Source of the DNA: JAIVHA01 sp965367295
GTDB lineage: Bacteria; Pseudomonadota; Gammaproteobacteria; DSM-19610
DNA: 64,000 bases
Direction: 5' to 3'
Assembly (NCBI GenBank): GCA_965367295.1
Contig: CBDUHN010000012.1
Coordinates: 1 to 64,000 of the forward strand
Positions within the stretch are counted from its first letter, which is position 1; each line of letters starts with the position of its first letter. The position numbers and the translations under genes were made by a program. The notes under the pieces were generated by a model. The model saw nothing but the letters and a program-made list of their open reading frames with translations, did not search any database and was not told the DNA's origin. Shown piece after piece: positions 49,689 to 58,488 of the stretch.

Positions 49689-50993
49689 ATGTTTAAAGAC
49701 CTGAAGAAAGCGGCTCTTGATTATCATGCACTGCCGAAGCCCGGTAAGATCAGCGTGACGGTGACCAAGCCGACTGATACCCAGCAGGACCTGGCGCTGG
49801 CCTATACCCCGGGGGTGGCCGAGCCGGTGCGGGAGATTGCCCGCGACCCTGCACTCGCCTACCAGTACACTGCCAAGGGGAATCTCGTGGCGGTGATCAC
49901 CGATGGCAGTGCGGTGCTCGGTCTCGGCAACGTAGGTGCGCTGGCAGGCAAGCCGGTAATGGAAGGCAAGGGCGTGTTGTTCAAGCGCTTTGCCGATATT
50001 GATGTATTCGACATCGAGGTGGATGCCGGCGATCCGCAGGTATTTATCGATACCGTGGCGCGGATTGCCAGCGGCTTTGGCGGTATCAACCTGGAAGACA
50101 TTGCCGCACCCCGGTGTTTCGAGATCGAACGTGCGTTGATCGAGAAACTGGATATCCCCGTTTTTCATGACGACCAGCACGGCACAGCCATCATCATCAG
50201 CGCCGGTCTGCTCAATGCACTTGAACTGCAGGGCAAAACCCTGGCAGATGCGCGCATCGTGTGTCTTGGTGCCGGTGCCGCGGGGATTGCCTCCATGCAT
50301 CTGCTGATCGCACTGGGCGCGACACCGGCAAATATTTTCATGGTGGATCGCAAAGGCGTGATCCATGCCGGGCGCGACGATCTCAACGAACACAAGCAGG
50401 CGTTTGCGGTGACAACGGACCGCCGCACTCTGGCCGATGCCATGCGCGATGCCGATGTATTCATTGGAGTATCCGGACCCGATCTCGTTACTGCGGATAT
50501 GCTGGTCTCCATGGCGCCGAAGCCCATTGTGTTCGCCCTGTCAAACCCGGATCCGGAGATTCAACCGGCCCTGGCGCATTCGGTGCGCGATGATCTCATC
50601 ATGGCCACCGGCCGCAGCGACTATCCCAATCAGGTGAACAATGTGCTGGGCTTTCCCTTCATTTTCCGCGGTGCCCTGGATGTGCAGGCCAGCGGCATCA
50701 ATCGGGAAATGCAGGTCGCCGCGGTGCATGCCCTGCGCAACCTGGCGAGGGAGCCGGTGCCGCAGGATGTGTTGAAGGCCTATCAACTGGAGTCGCTGGA
50801 ATTCGGTCCGGAGTACATCATCCCGAAACCGCTGGATGCGCGGCTGATGGAATTCGTGCCTGCGGCAGTGGCGCGTGCTGCGGTGGATACCGGTGTGGCG
50901 CGACGCGGGTACCCTGGGCACTATCCTCAGCAGGGAAGTAACGGATCGCCACCCCGTGTGGGTAACCGCGCACACGCTGATGTCGTGGCTTGA
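49689..50993 (+). CDS. Malic enzyme (NAD(P)-dependent, short form)
   Basis: Oxidatively decarboxylates malate to pyruvate. Of 434 residues: LAYTPGVAEPVREIA, GLGNVGALAGKPVMEGK (catalytic Lys), DIEVDAGDP, NLEDIAAPRCFEIE, FHDDQHGTA (metal ligands) and the nucleotide fold VCLGAGAAGIASM. It lacks the phosphotransacetylase domain of MaeB. The last ~25 residues (GYPGHYPQQGSNGSPP onward) are unlike the usual family end. Cofactor preference not assigned. Confidence 0.9.
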   Translation: MFKDLKKAALDYHALPKPGKISVTVTKPTDTQQDLALAYTPGVAEPVREIARDPALAYQYTAKGNLVAVITDGSAVLGLGNVGALAGKPVMEGKGVLFKRFADIDVFDIEVDAGDPQVFIDTVARIASGFGGINLEDIAAPRCFEIERALIEKLDIPVFHDDQHGTAIIISAGLLNALELQGKTLADARIVCLGAGAAGIASMHLLIALGATPANIFMVDRKGVIHAGRDDLNEHKQAFAVTTDRRTLADAMRDADVFIGVSGPDLVTADMLVSMAPKPIVFALSNPDPEIQPALAHSVRDDLIMATGRSDYPNQVNNVLGFPFIFRGALDVQASGINREMQVAAVHALRNLAREPVPQDVLKAYQLESLEFGPEYIIPKPLDARLMEFVPAAVARAAVDTGVARRGYPGHYPQQGSNGSPPRVGNRAHADVVA

Positions 50994-51063
50994 CGCAGCG
51001 GATACCAGTCTCCAAGCTGTGATTTCCCATGCATATAAATGATTGTAAGCAGAGCTGAAGACC

Positions 51064-52359
51064 ATGAGCGAGAAAAAACTCATTCTGAAAGATCCCGATA
51101 CCGGACAGGAACTGGAGTTGCCGGTACAGGACAGCAGCATCGGCCCCGGTGCCGTTGAACTGGGCAAGCTCTACCGCAAGCTCGGGTATTTTTCCTATGA
51201 CCCCGGCTTTCTCGCCACTGCCAGCTGTTCCAGTCGCATCACCTATATCGATGGTGAACAGGGCACCCTGCTCTATCGGGGTTATCCCATCGAGCAGTTG
51301 GCGGAAAAAAGCAGCTTCGTGGAAGTGGCCTATCTGCTCATGTACGGGGAGTTGCCCACGCCGGATCAGTTGCAGAAATTCGAAGGCATTATCCTGCACC
51401 ACACCATGATCAACGAGAATCTGAAGCAGTTTTACAACGGCTTCTATCACGATGCCCACCCCATGGCGGTCATGGTCGGTGTGGTGGGTTCGCTATCGGC
51501 CTTTTATCACGATTCCACCGATGTCGAGAATCCGGTGCATCGGGAAATCAGCGCCCAGCGCCTGGTAGCCAAGATGCCGACCATCGCCGCGGCCTGCTAC
51601 AAGCGCACCGTCGGTGAGCCTTTCATGTATCCCAAGAACGAGCTGAGTTACTGCGGCAACCTGTTACGCATGATGTTCGGGGTGCCCTGTGAGGAGTACG
51701 AGGTCGACCCGCTGCTGGAGCGTGCGCTGGATCTGCTGTTCATCCTGCATGCCGACCATGAGCAGAACGCCAGCACCGCCACCGTGCGCCAGGCGGGGAG
51801 TTCCGGTGCCGATCCCTTCGCCTGCGTGGCAGCAGGCATCGCGTCCCTGTGGGGGCCGGCCCATGGTGGTGCTAACGAGGCGGTACTGGGCATGCTCAAC
51901 GAAATCGGTGACGTGGCCAGCATTCCCAAATTCATCGATATGGCCAAAGACAAGAAGTCCGGTTTCCGGCTGATGGGGTTTGGCCACCGGGTATACAAGA
52001 ATTACGATCCGCGTGCCAAGATCATTCGCGAGGTGTGCCACCAGCTACTGAGCAAGATCGGTAATTCCAACGATCCCATGTTCGAGCTGGCATTGCGGCT
52101 GGAGGAGATCGCGCTCAACGATGAGTATTTCATCGAGCGGAAGCTCTATCCCAACGTGGATTTCTATTCCGGCATCATCTACAAGGCCATGGGCCTGCCG
52201 ACCAATATGTTCACGGTGATGTTCGCCATTGCGCGCACCGTGGGCTGGGTGGCGCACTGGATGGAGATGATGTCCGATCCCGCTCAGAAGATCGGCCGGC
52301 CGCGGCAGGTATACCTTGGACCTACGCGACGGGATTTTATCGGGATCGATCAGCGCTGA
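51064..52359 (+). CDS. gltA: Citrate synthase (type II)
   Basis: Condenses oxaloacetate and acetyl-CoA. The 431-residue protein has the type II N-terminal beta domain (LPVQDSSIGPGAVELGKLYR), then LHADHEQNASTATVR, WGPAHGGANEAVLGML (catalytic His) and FGHRVYKNYDPRAK (second His), with the Asp near EIALNDEYFIERKLYPNVDF. Its 70-bp spacing from the malic enzyme gene suggests either a shared transcript or a close promoter. Confidence 0.96.
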   Translation: MSEKKLILKDPDTGQELELPVQDSSIGPGAVELGKLYRKLGYFSYDPGFLATASCSSRITYIDGEQGTLLYRGYPIEQLAEKSSFVEVAYLLMYGELPTPDQLQKFEGIILHHTMINENLKQFYNGFYHDAHPMAVMVGVVGSLSAFYHDSTDVENPVHREISAQRLVAKMPTIAAACYKRTVGEPFMYPKNELSYCGNLLRMMFGVPCEEYEVDPLLERALDLLFILHADHEQNASTATVRQAGSSGADPFACVAAGIASLWGPAHGGANEAVLGMLNEIGDVASIPKFIDMAKDKKSGFRLMGFGHRVYKNYDPRAKIIREVCHQLLSKIGNSNDPMFELALRLEEIALNDEYFIERKLYPNVDFYSGIIYKAMGLPTNMFTVMFAIARTVGWVAHWMEMMSDPAQKIGRPRQVYLGPTRRDFIGIDQR

Positions 52360-52369
52360 GGTTCAGGTT

Positions 52370-52990
52370 TCAGTCCGGCGCCCGGGGCTCCAGCATCTCC
52401 ATCAAACGGTTAATGCTGGCGCGTGCCATGGGGCGTCCATCCACCGGTCCCAGCGGTGCCTGGCGTAGACCTTTGGCGGGAAAGACCAGCGCCTCAATCG
52501 GAATATCGCCAGCCAGAAAGCGCACGCTGGGGATGTCTGCCGAGGTTTCGCGGTTGAGCTTCATACGCCGTAATCCCGCCTCGAATTGAATCCCCGCATC
52601 AAGCATGAACAGGTTTACTTCTTCCGGCGTATCGGCGAACAGGTGCAGGTTTACATCGGAATGCACCCCTGCGGTTCCCGACAGCACGGAGCCGGTGAGA
52701 CGTGGTTCGAAGCGGGCAAAAAACCGCATGGCCTGCAGTGCGGCCTCACGCAACTCCCGTAATTTCTGTTCTCCCTCGGCACCGATAAAGAGTCGCTGGT
52801 AGCCCAGTAGTGCTTCCTCGATTTCGATATTGCGGGGCATGTTGTGGGTATTGGGCGCGCCCAGTCGTTCGGCGGCCTTGCGCTTGGCCGTATAGAAATC
52901 ATGGATGCCATCCTCGGCCATAAGACGTGCCGCTTCCTGCGCCAGGCGCTGGCGCATGTGTTTATCCTTGGTTGAGCTGCGGATAGCCAT
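52370..52990 (-). CDS. Conserved hypothetical, possible nucleotidyltransferase-fold protein
   Basis: A 206-residue soluble protein. GSVLSGTAGVHSDVNLHLF resembles the GS-x-SDxD signature of nucleotidyltransferases, with Asp-Val-Asn replacing Asp-x-Asp, so activity is doubtful. The N-terminal helical segment is rich in Arg/Lys (KDKHMRQRLAQEAARLM, HDFYTAKRKAAERLG). It is convergent with gltA and upstream of the PBP1a gene's end. No specific function can be given. Confidence 0.75.
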   Translation of the reverse strand: MAIRSSTKDKHMRQRLAQEAARLMAEDGIHDFYTAKRKAAERLGAPNTHNMPRNIEIEEALLGYQRLFIGAEGEQKLRELREAALQAMRFFARFEPRLTGSVLSGTAGVHSDVNLHLFADTPEEVNLFMLDAGIQFEAGLRRMKLNRETSADIPSVRFLAGDIPIEALVFPAKGLRQAPLGPVDGRPMARASINRLMEMLEPRAPD

Positions 52991-53002
52991 CGCTAACAGG
53001 CG

Positions 53003-55498
53003 CTAGAACAGCGGATCGGTTTCGGTGGTCGTGTCTTCCGGGGTGGTGGGTGCGCCATCTTCCGCCATTTGTTTCGGTACCTGATCGACCCGAAAGGTTT
53101 CAAACAGGCTGCTGTCCTGCCCGGGTGCTGGCAGCAGGCCGGTATTCGGGTCGATGCGCACGGTGACCATGCCAGGCGGCGGGGGCAGTATGGCGGTCGG
53201 TACGCCCTGCAGGGCTTTTTCCATGTAGGCGATCCACATGGGCAAGGCGGCGCGGCTGCCGGTTTCCCCGGCGCCGAGTGGATGTACCTGATCGAAACCA
53301 ACCCAGGCGGTGGTGACCAGGGCGGCATTGAAGCCGCAAAACCAGGCGTCACGCTGATCGTTGGTGGTGCCGGTCTTGCCGGACAAATCGCTGCGGCCAA
53401 GCGCACGGGCGCGACGGCCGGTACCCCGCTGGATGACGTCACGCATCATGGAGGACATCAGATAGGCGTTCTGCGGGTTCAGCATGCGTGGTGCCGGCAG
53501 GCTGGGGGGCGGCAGGGCGGTGACGTCGGTATTGCCCGGCATGGACGGATCGGTATCTGCCGGGTCCCCGTTGTCACTATTGTCGGCGACGGCATCGGTG
53601 GTATCCGTTTCGGCATCCGGGGTGGCGCTGGATGCCGGGTCGCAATTATCCGTGCAGGCTACCAGGGGCTGAGCGGTTTCAATCGTATTGCCGTTGGCAT
53701 CCAGTACCCGCTCAATGAGATAGGGTTTGACGCGATAGCCACCGTTGGCGAACACGGCATAGCCGCGCGCCATTTCCAGCGGTGTGGCGCTGCCACTGCC
53801 GAGGGCAAGGGACAGGTTGCGGGGCAGGCGGGCCGGGTCGAAGCCGAAGCGCCGGGCATGTTCGATGGCAAAGTCGGGGCCGATGCTGCGCATCAGGCGT
53901 ACCGAGACCAGATTACGGGAATGGACCAGTGCCTCGCGCAGGCGGGTAGGGCCGTAGAACTTGCCGCTGTAATTTTCCGGCCGCCAGGTGGTTTCCAGTG
54001 ACGGATCGTCAAATACCACCGGCGCGTCGTTGATGATACTGGCTGCGGTATAGCCTTTTTCCAGCGCGGCAGAATAAACGAAGGGCTTGAAGCTGGAGCC
54101 GGGCTGGCGCTCGGCCTGTACCGCGCGGTTGAATTTGCTGCGGTTGAAATCAAAGCCGCCGGCGAGGGCTACCAGTGCCCCGTCACCGGGCAGCAACGAT
54201 ACCAGCGCACCCTCCACCTCGGGGATCTGTGCGAGCTGCCATTTCCCGTCTGCGGTATTTTGCAGGCGGATGAGATCACCCGGTTTCAGTATGTCTGCGG
54301 GCTTGCCGGGCGCCGCGCCACGGTGGTTGGGACTCAGGTACGGCCGCGCCCAGCGCATGCCATCCCAGGACAGGTTCAGCAGGCCGTAATCCATGGTGTA
54401 GACCTGCGCCTGCTCGGTCTCCACCGTGATTACCAGGCCCGCCGGCAGGCCGCCGACCGGTGGGTAATTGCCGAGTGCTTCGCGCCAGTGAGCCTCATCC
54501 GCATCGGTGGTCAGTTCCACGTGGGATTCGGCGCCACGATAGCCGTGGCGCTGGTCATACTCCAGTAGTGCGCCACGCAGCGCGTTGGTGGCCGCCTGCT
54601 GGCGCTGACTGTCGAGGGTGGTGTAGACCTGGAGGCCGGAGGTATAGGCCTCGGCGCCATAGCGGGTGACCATTTCCGCGCGCACCATCTCCGCGGCGAA
54701 GGAGGCCTCCACCGCGGAGGTCTGGGTGTGCAGGCGGGCGTCGTCGGGGGTCCGGATAGCGGTCTGGTACTGGGTGTCATCCAGGGCGCCGAGTTCGTGC
54801 ATGCGGGACAGGACGTAGTTGCGGCGGATCAGCGCACGCTCCGGGTTGCTGATGGGGTTGTCACGCGACGGTGCCTTGGGCAAGCCGGCAATCATGGCGA
54901 TCTGCGGGATGGTGAGCTGGTCGAGACTGGCACCGTAGTAGACCTGCGCCGCAGCTGCGATCCCATAGGCACGGTGCCCCAGGTAGATCTTGTTCAGGTA
55001 GAGGGCCAGGATTTCCTGCTTGTCGAGTGCGCGTTCGATCTTGAGAGCCAGGAAGATCTCCGTCAGTTTACGCAGATAGGATTTCTCCGCGCTGAGAAAG
55101 AAGTTGCGTGCCACCTGCATGGTGATGGTGCTGCCGCCCTGGCGTTTTTCACCAGTGCGCACCAGTTCCAGTGCAGCGCGGACCAGGCCCTGGTAGTCCA
55201 CGCCGGGGTGCTGGAAGAAACGGTCGTCCTCGGCGCCCAGGAATGCCTGGATCATTAGTGGAGGCACTGCATCGTAGGCGGCCGGGGTGCGGCGTTTTTC
55301 ACCGAATTCCGCCATCAGCAGGCCGTCGCGGGTATAGACCCGGAGTGGCACCTGGAACTGCACATCCCGCAGCTGATCGGTGGACGGCAGGTCCGGCGCG
55401 ACATATAAATAGGCAGCGGCGATCAGCAGCAGACCCGCGCTGAACAGGCCGAAAGCGGTGGCAAGCACCAGACGCAGAAAAAGTAACCAGGATTTCAT
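53003..55498 (-). CDS. mrcA: Penicillin-binding protein 1A
   Basis: Class A PBP of about 831 residues with N-terminal anchor (SWLLFLRLVLATAFGLFSAGLLLIAAAYLY), GT51 glycosyltransferase (GAEDDRFFQHPGVD, GGSTITMQVARNFF), an OB-like insert and transpeptidase with SxxK in GSSFKPFVYSA, SRN in HSRNLV and KTG in SGKTGTTND. An inserted Asp/Thr/Ser-rich loop (near DAETDTTDAVADNSDNGD) is unusual. The start MKSWLLF at 55498 is chosen on the membrane anchor. Divergent from pilMNOPQ as in many gammaproteobacteria. Confidence 0.95.
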   Translation of the reverse strand: MKSWLLFLRLVLATAFGLFSAGLLLIAAAYLYVAPDLPSTDQLRDVQFQVPLRVYTRDGLLMAEFGEKRRTPAAYDAVPPLMIQAFLGAEDDRFFQHPGVDYQGLVRAALELVRTGEKRQGGSTITMQVARNFFLSAEKSYLRKLTEIFLALKIERALDKQEILALYLNKIYLGHRAYGIAAAAQVYYGASLDQLTIPQIAMIAGLPKAPSRDNPISNPERALIRRNYVLSRMHELGALDDTQYQTAIRTPDDARLHTQTSAVEASFAAEMVRAEMVTRYGAEAYTSGLQVYTTLDSQRQQAATNALRGALLEYDQRHGYRGAESHVELTTDADEAHWREALGNYPPVGGLPAGLVITVETEQAQVYTMDYGLLNLSWDGMRWARPYLSPNHRGAAPGKPADILKPGDLIRLQNTADGKWQLAQIPEVEGALVSLLPGDGALVALAGGFDFNRSKFNRAVQAERQPGSSFKPFVYSAALEKGYTAASIINDAPVVFDDPSLETTWRPENYSGKFYGPTRLREALVHSRNLVSVRLMRSIGPDFAIEHARRFGFDPARLPRNLSLALGSGSATPLEMARGYAVFANGGYRVKPYLIERVLDANGNTIETAQPLVACTDNCDPASSATPDAETDTTDAVADNSDNGDPADTDPSMPGNTDVTALPPPSLPAPRMLNPQNAYLMSSMMRDVIQRGTGRRARALGRSDLSGKTGTTNDQRDAWFCGFNAALVTTAWVGFDQVHPLGAGETGSRAALPMWIAYMEKALQGVPTAILPPPPGMVTVRIDPNTGLLPAPGQDSSLFETFRVDQVPKQMAEDGAPTTPEDTTTETDPLF

Positions 55499-55611
55499 CA
55501 AATTGGGCGGCTTGTGACGTGGTTCAACGAAGGAAAGTAATTTCTCACTAAACTTAACTATAAATCGTCCGATAACGGGAATCGAGTCCTGGAGTAGGGC
55601 TAAGCCATTAG

Positions 55612-55640
55612 TTGACAATCATTTGTCAGTGTCATCTAAT
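55612..55640 (+). promoter_or_regulatory. pilMNOPQ promoter with overlapping inverted repeat
   Basis: Consensus -35 TTGACA (55612-55617), 17-bp spacer and -10 TCTAAT (55635-55640), about 50 bp before the pilM start. TGACAA-TCAT-TTGTCA (55613-55628), a 6-bp perfect inverted repeat, covers the -35 and may be an operator. Confidence 0.7.
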
Positions 55641-55692
55641 CCGGTGGAACACCTGTGTGTATTAACCATGGGTAATAAAAAAGGAAATATCT

Positions 55693-56763
55693 GTGCAGCT
55701 CGCGCGATTATTCAAAAGGACCAAGGCGCCGATCGTTGGGTTGGATATTAGTTCCACTGCGGTAAAGCTACTGGAACTGAGCCGTAGTGGGGGGCGGTAC
55801 CGGGTTGAAAGCTACGCGGTCGAACCGCTGCCACCCAATTCTGTCGTCGAGAAGAATATCACTGATGTGGAGGCCGTGGGCGAGGCCGTTCGTCGCGCCG
55901 TGAAACGCTCCGGTACCCGCGCCAGGTATGCCGCAGTAGCTGTGGCAGGATCCTCGGTCATCACCAAGATCATTCCCATGCCCGCCAACCTCTCCGATGA
56001 TGAGATGGAAACCCAGATCGAGCTGGAAGCGGACCAGTATGTCCCCTACCCGCTCGAGGAAGTCAGCCTGGACTTCGAGGTGCTGGGACCGACGGAACGC
56101 AATCCCGAAACTGTCGATGTCCTGCTGGCGGCCTGCCGCAGCGAGAACGTGGAGATGCGTACCGCCGCGGTTGAAACCGGTGGTCTGCAGGCCAGGGTGG
56201 TGGATGTCGAGGCCTACGCCACCGAAAACGCCTTTGCCCTGATTGCCGAGCAGCTGCCGGATCAGGGTGTGGACAAGACCATTGCCGTGGTGGACGTGGG
56301 CGCCACCATGACTACGCTGAACGTACTGCACGATCTGAAAATGATCTATACCCGGGACCAGGTCTTCGGTGGCAAGCAGCTGACCGAGGAAATCATGCGT
56401 CGCTACGGGCTTTCCTATGAGGAAGCGGGCATGGCGAAACGACAGGGCGGGCTGCCCGAAAACTACGTTTCCGAGGTGCTCGAACCCTTCAAGGAAGCCA
56501 TGGCCCAGCAGGTGAGTCGTTCCCTGCAGTTCTTCTTTTCTTCCAGTCAGTACAATCACGTGGATCATATCGTGCTGGCGGGTGGTAGTGCTTCGATTCC
56601 CGATGTGGATGAGGTGGTGCAGGACAAATTGGGCGTGGAAACCAGTATCGCCAACCCGTTTGCCTCCATGTCACTGGCGCCTTCCGTGAAGCCGCAGACC
56701 CTGAGTAATGACGCTCCGGCGTTAATCATTGCGTGCGGGCTCGCGCTAAGGAGCTTCGACTGA
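55693..56763 (+). CDS. pilM: Type IV pilus assembly protein PilM
   Basis: Cytoplasmic actin-like ATPase of the pilus alignment complex. Of 356 residues: APIVGLDISSTAVKLLEL (phosphate-1), VAVVDVGATMTTLNVL (phosphate-2) and IVLAGGSASIPDVDE (adenosine motif). GTG start with AAGGA seven bases upstream. First gene of pilMNOPQ. Confidence 0.97.
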   Translation: MQLARLFKRTKAPIVGLDISSTAVKLLELSRSGGRYRVESYAVEPLPPNSVVEKNITDVEAVGEAVRRAVKRSGTRARYAAVAVAGSSVITKIIPMPANLSDDEMETQIELEADQYVPYPLEEVSLDFEVLGPTERNPETVDVLLAACRSENVEMRTAAVETGGLQARVVDVEAYATENAFALIAEQLPDQGVDKTIAVVDVGATMTTLNVLHDLKMIYTRDQVFGGKQLTEEIMRRYGLSYEEAGMAKRQGGLPENYVSEVLEPFKEAMAQQVSRSLQFFFSSSQYNHVDHIVLAGGSASIPDVDEVVQDKLGVETSIANPFASMSLAPSVKPQTLSNDAPALIIACGLALRSFD

Positions 56764-56764
56764 T

Positions 56765-57337
56765 ATGGCACACATCAACTTACTACCCTGGCGTGAAGAG
56801 CTGCGCAAGCAGCGACAGAAAGAGTTCGGCGTCATGGCCGGCCTGGGCGTGGCATTTGCTGCAGCGATCTGGGGGCTGGTACACATGCAAATGGTGAATC
56901 GCATTGATGCCCAGGATCAGCGCAATGCCTATCTTGAAGCGCAGATAAAGGTGCTCGATACCAAAATCGCGAAGATCAAGGAACTCGAAAAGACCAAGGC
57001 CGGGTTGCTGGCGCGCATGAATATCATTCAGCAGCTGCAGAGCAACCGCCCGGAAAGCGTCCACCTGATGGATCAGCTGGTACAGACCCTGCCCGATGGT
57101 GTATTCCTTACGAGTATCACGCAGACGGGGAAGGCGCTGACGCTGGCGGGTGTGGCGCAGTCCAATGCGCGGGTATCGGCCTATATGCGCAATATCGATG
57201 CATCTCAGTGGATGGCCAATCCCAAGCTTGATTTCATCCAGACCAAGGAACAGAAACAGCGTCGTATAGCGGAGTTCACCCTGCGGGCTTCGCAGGTCCG
57301 TGCCCAGTCATCCGCGGATGGGGAGGATGACAAATGA
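56765..57337 (+). CDS. pilN: Type IV pilus assembly protein PilN
   Basis: A 190-residue inner-membrane protein. The short cytoplasmic AHINLLPWREE binds PilM and is followed by a membrane helix (FGVMAGLGVAFAAAIWGLVHM), a coiled coil and a ferredoxin-like periplasmic domain. It starts one base after the pilM stop and overlaps pilO by 4 bp. Confidence 0.96.
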   Translation: MAHINLLPWREELRKQRQKEFGVMAGLGVAFAAAIWGLVHMQMVNRIDAQDQRNAYLEAQIKVLDTKIAKIKELEKTKAGLLARMNIIQQLQSNRPESVHLMDQLVQTLPDGVFLTSITQTGKALTLAGVAQSNARVSAYMRNIDASQWMANPKLDFIQTKEQKQRRIAEFTLRASQVRAQSSADGEDDK

Positions 57338-57930
57338 ATCTGGAAGATATCAATAATCTCGATTTCAACAATATCGGTAACTGGCCTGCCCCTGCCCGTG
57401 CAGTCTTGATCGTGCTCCTGGTGGTAGTGGTGCTGTTCCTGGGCTACTGGTTCGACGTCAAGGACCAGATCCAGAATCTGGAGCGTGTGGAACAGAAGGA
57501 AGTTGAACTCAAATCTGTGTTTGAAGCCAAGGCGCGCAAGGCAGCTAATCTTGCCGCCTATGAACAGCAGCTGGAAGAAATGAAGGAATCCTTTGGTGCC
57601 ATGCTGCGTCAGCTGCCGAATAAGACTGAAGTGGCGGAGCTGTTGGTGGATATTTCCCAGACCGGTCTGGCCAGTGGTCTTGAGTTCGAGCTATTCAAGC
57701 CATTGCCGGAAGTGCCCAAGGATTTCTATGCCGAACTGCCGATCAGCATCAAGGTGAAAGGCACGTACCACGAATTCGGTAATTTCGTCAGCGGCATGGC
57801 GGCACTGCCACGTATCGTGACGGTACACAATATTTCTATCAAGCCGATAGGTGATACAGGCGAGCTTTCAATGGATCTGAAGGCGAAGACCTATCGCTAC
57901 CTGGATGAAAATGAAGGAGTGCAGCCATGA
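57334..57930 (+). CDS. pilO: Type IV pilus assembly protein PilO
   Basis: A 198-residue PilN partner with membrane helix AVLIVLLVVVVLFLGYWF, a coiled coil (IQNLERVEQKEVELKSVFEA) and a periplasmic domain (FYAELPISIKVKGTYHEFG). Overlaps pilN and pilP by 4 bp each. Confidence 0.96.
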   Translation: MNLEDINNLDFNNIGNWPAPARAVLIVLLVVVVLFLGYWFDVKDQIQNLERVEQKEVELKSVFEAKARKAANLAAYEQQLEEMKESFGAMLRQLPNKTEVAELLVDISQTGLASGLEFELFKPLPEVPKDFYAELPISIKVKGTYHEFGNFVSGMAALPRIVTVHNISIKPIGDTGELSMDLKAKTYRYLDENEGVQP

Positions 57931-58469
57931 AATCATTCCTCTGCACACCTGTAGCCAGTGTAACCCTGCTGTTGATGGCAGCGAGTCTCTCGGGATGCAG
58001 TAGCACCAATACCCAGGACCTGGAAGAGTACGTGAAGGAAGTTACTTCCCGACAGCCGTCACGTATCGAGCCGCTGCCGGAATTCAAGCCTTTTGAAACC
58101 TTCCTCTACAGTGCGGGTGACAGTCGCAGCCCATTCACGCCAACGGATTCTTCCGGCGGTGACCTGCAGGTTGCGCGTGCCTCGACCAATGGTATTCAGC
58201 CAGACTTCAATCGTCCACGGGAGCCGCTCGAAGAGTCGCCGCTGGATGGTCTGCGTATGGTGGGTACCCTGGAGCAGGGGAGTGAGTCCTGGGCGCTGGT
58301 GCGGAATCTGGATGGCACCATCCACCGCGTTCAGCCCGGCAATTACCTGGGGCAGAACCATGGCAAGATCACGCGTGTATCCGAATACGAAGTTGAGTTA
58401 ACCGAAATTATACCCGATGGGCTAGGTGGCTGGCAGGAACGTCAAGCCTCTCTGGCACTGAGCGAATAA
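57927..58469 (+). CDS. pilP: Type IV pilus lipoprotein PilP
   Basis: A 180-residue lipoprotein with lipobox MAASLSGCSS. A disordered linker is followed by the HR-type beta domain (GLRMVGTLEQGSESWALVRN, VQPGNYLGQNHGKI) that contacts PilQ. It links the PilMNO complex to the secretin. Confidence 0.96.
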   Translation: MKSFLCTPVASVTLLLMAASLSGCSSTNTQDLEEYVKEVTSRQPSRIEPLPEFKPFETFLYSAGDSRSPFTPTDSSGGDLQVARASTNGIQPDFNRPREPLEESPLDGLRMVGTLEQGSESWALVRNLDGTIHRVQPGNYLGQNHGKITRVSEYEVELTEIIPDGLGGWQERQASLALSE

Positions 58470-58488
58470 TCCCATGGGGGGATCGTAC

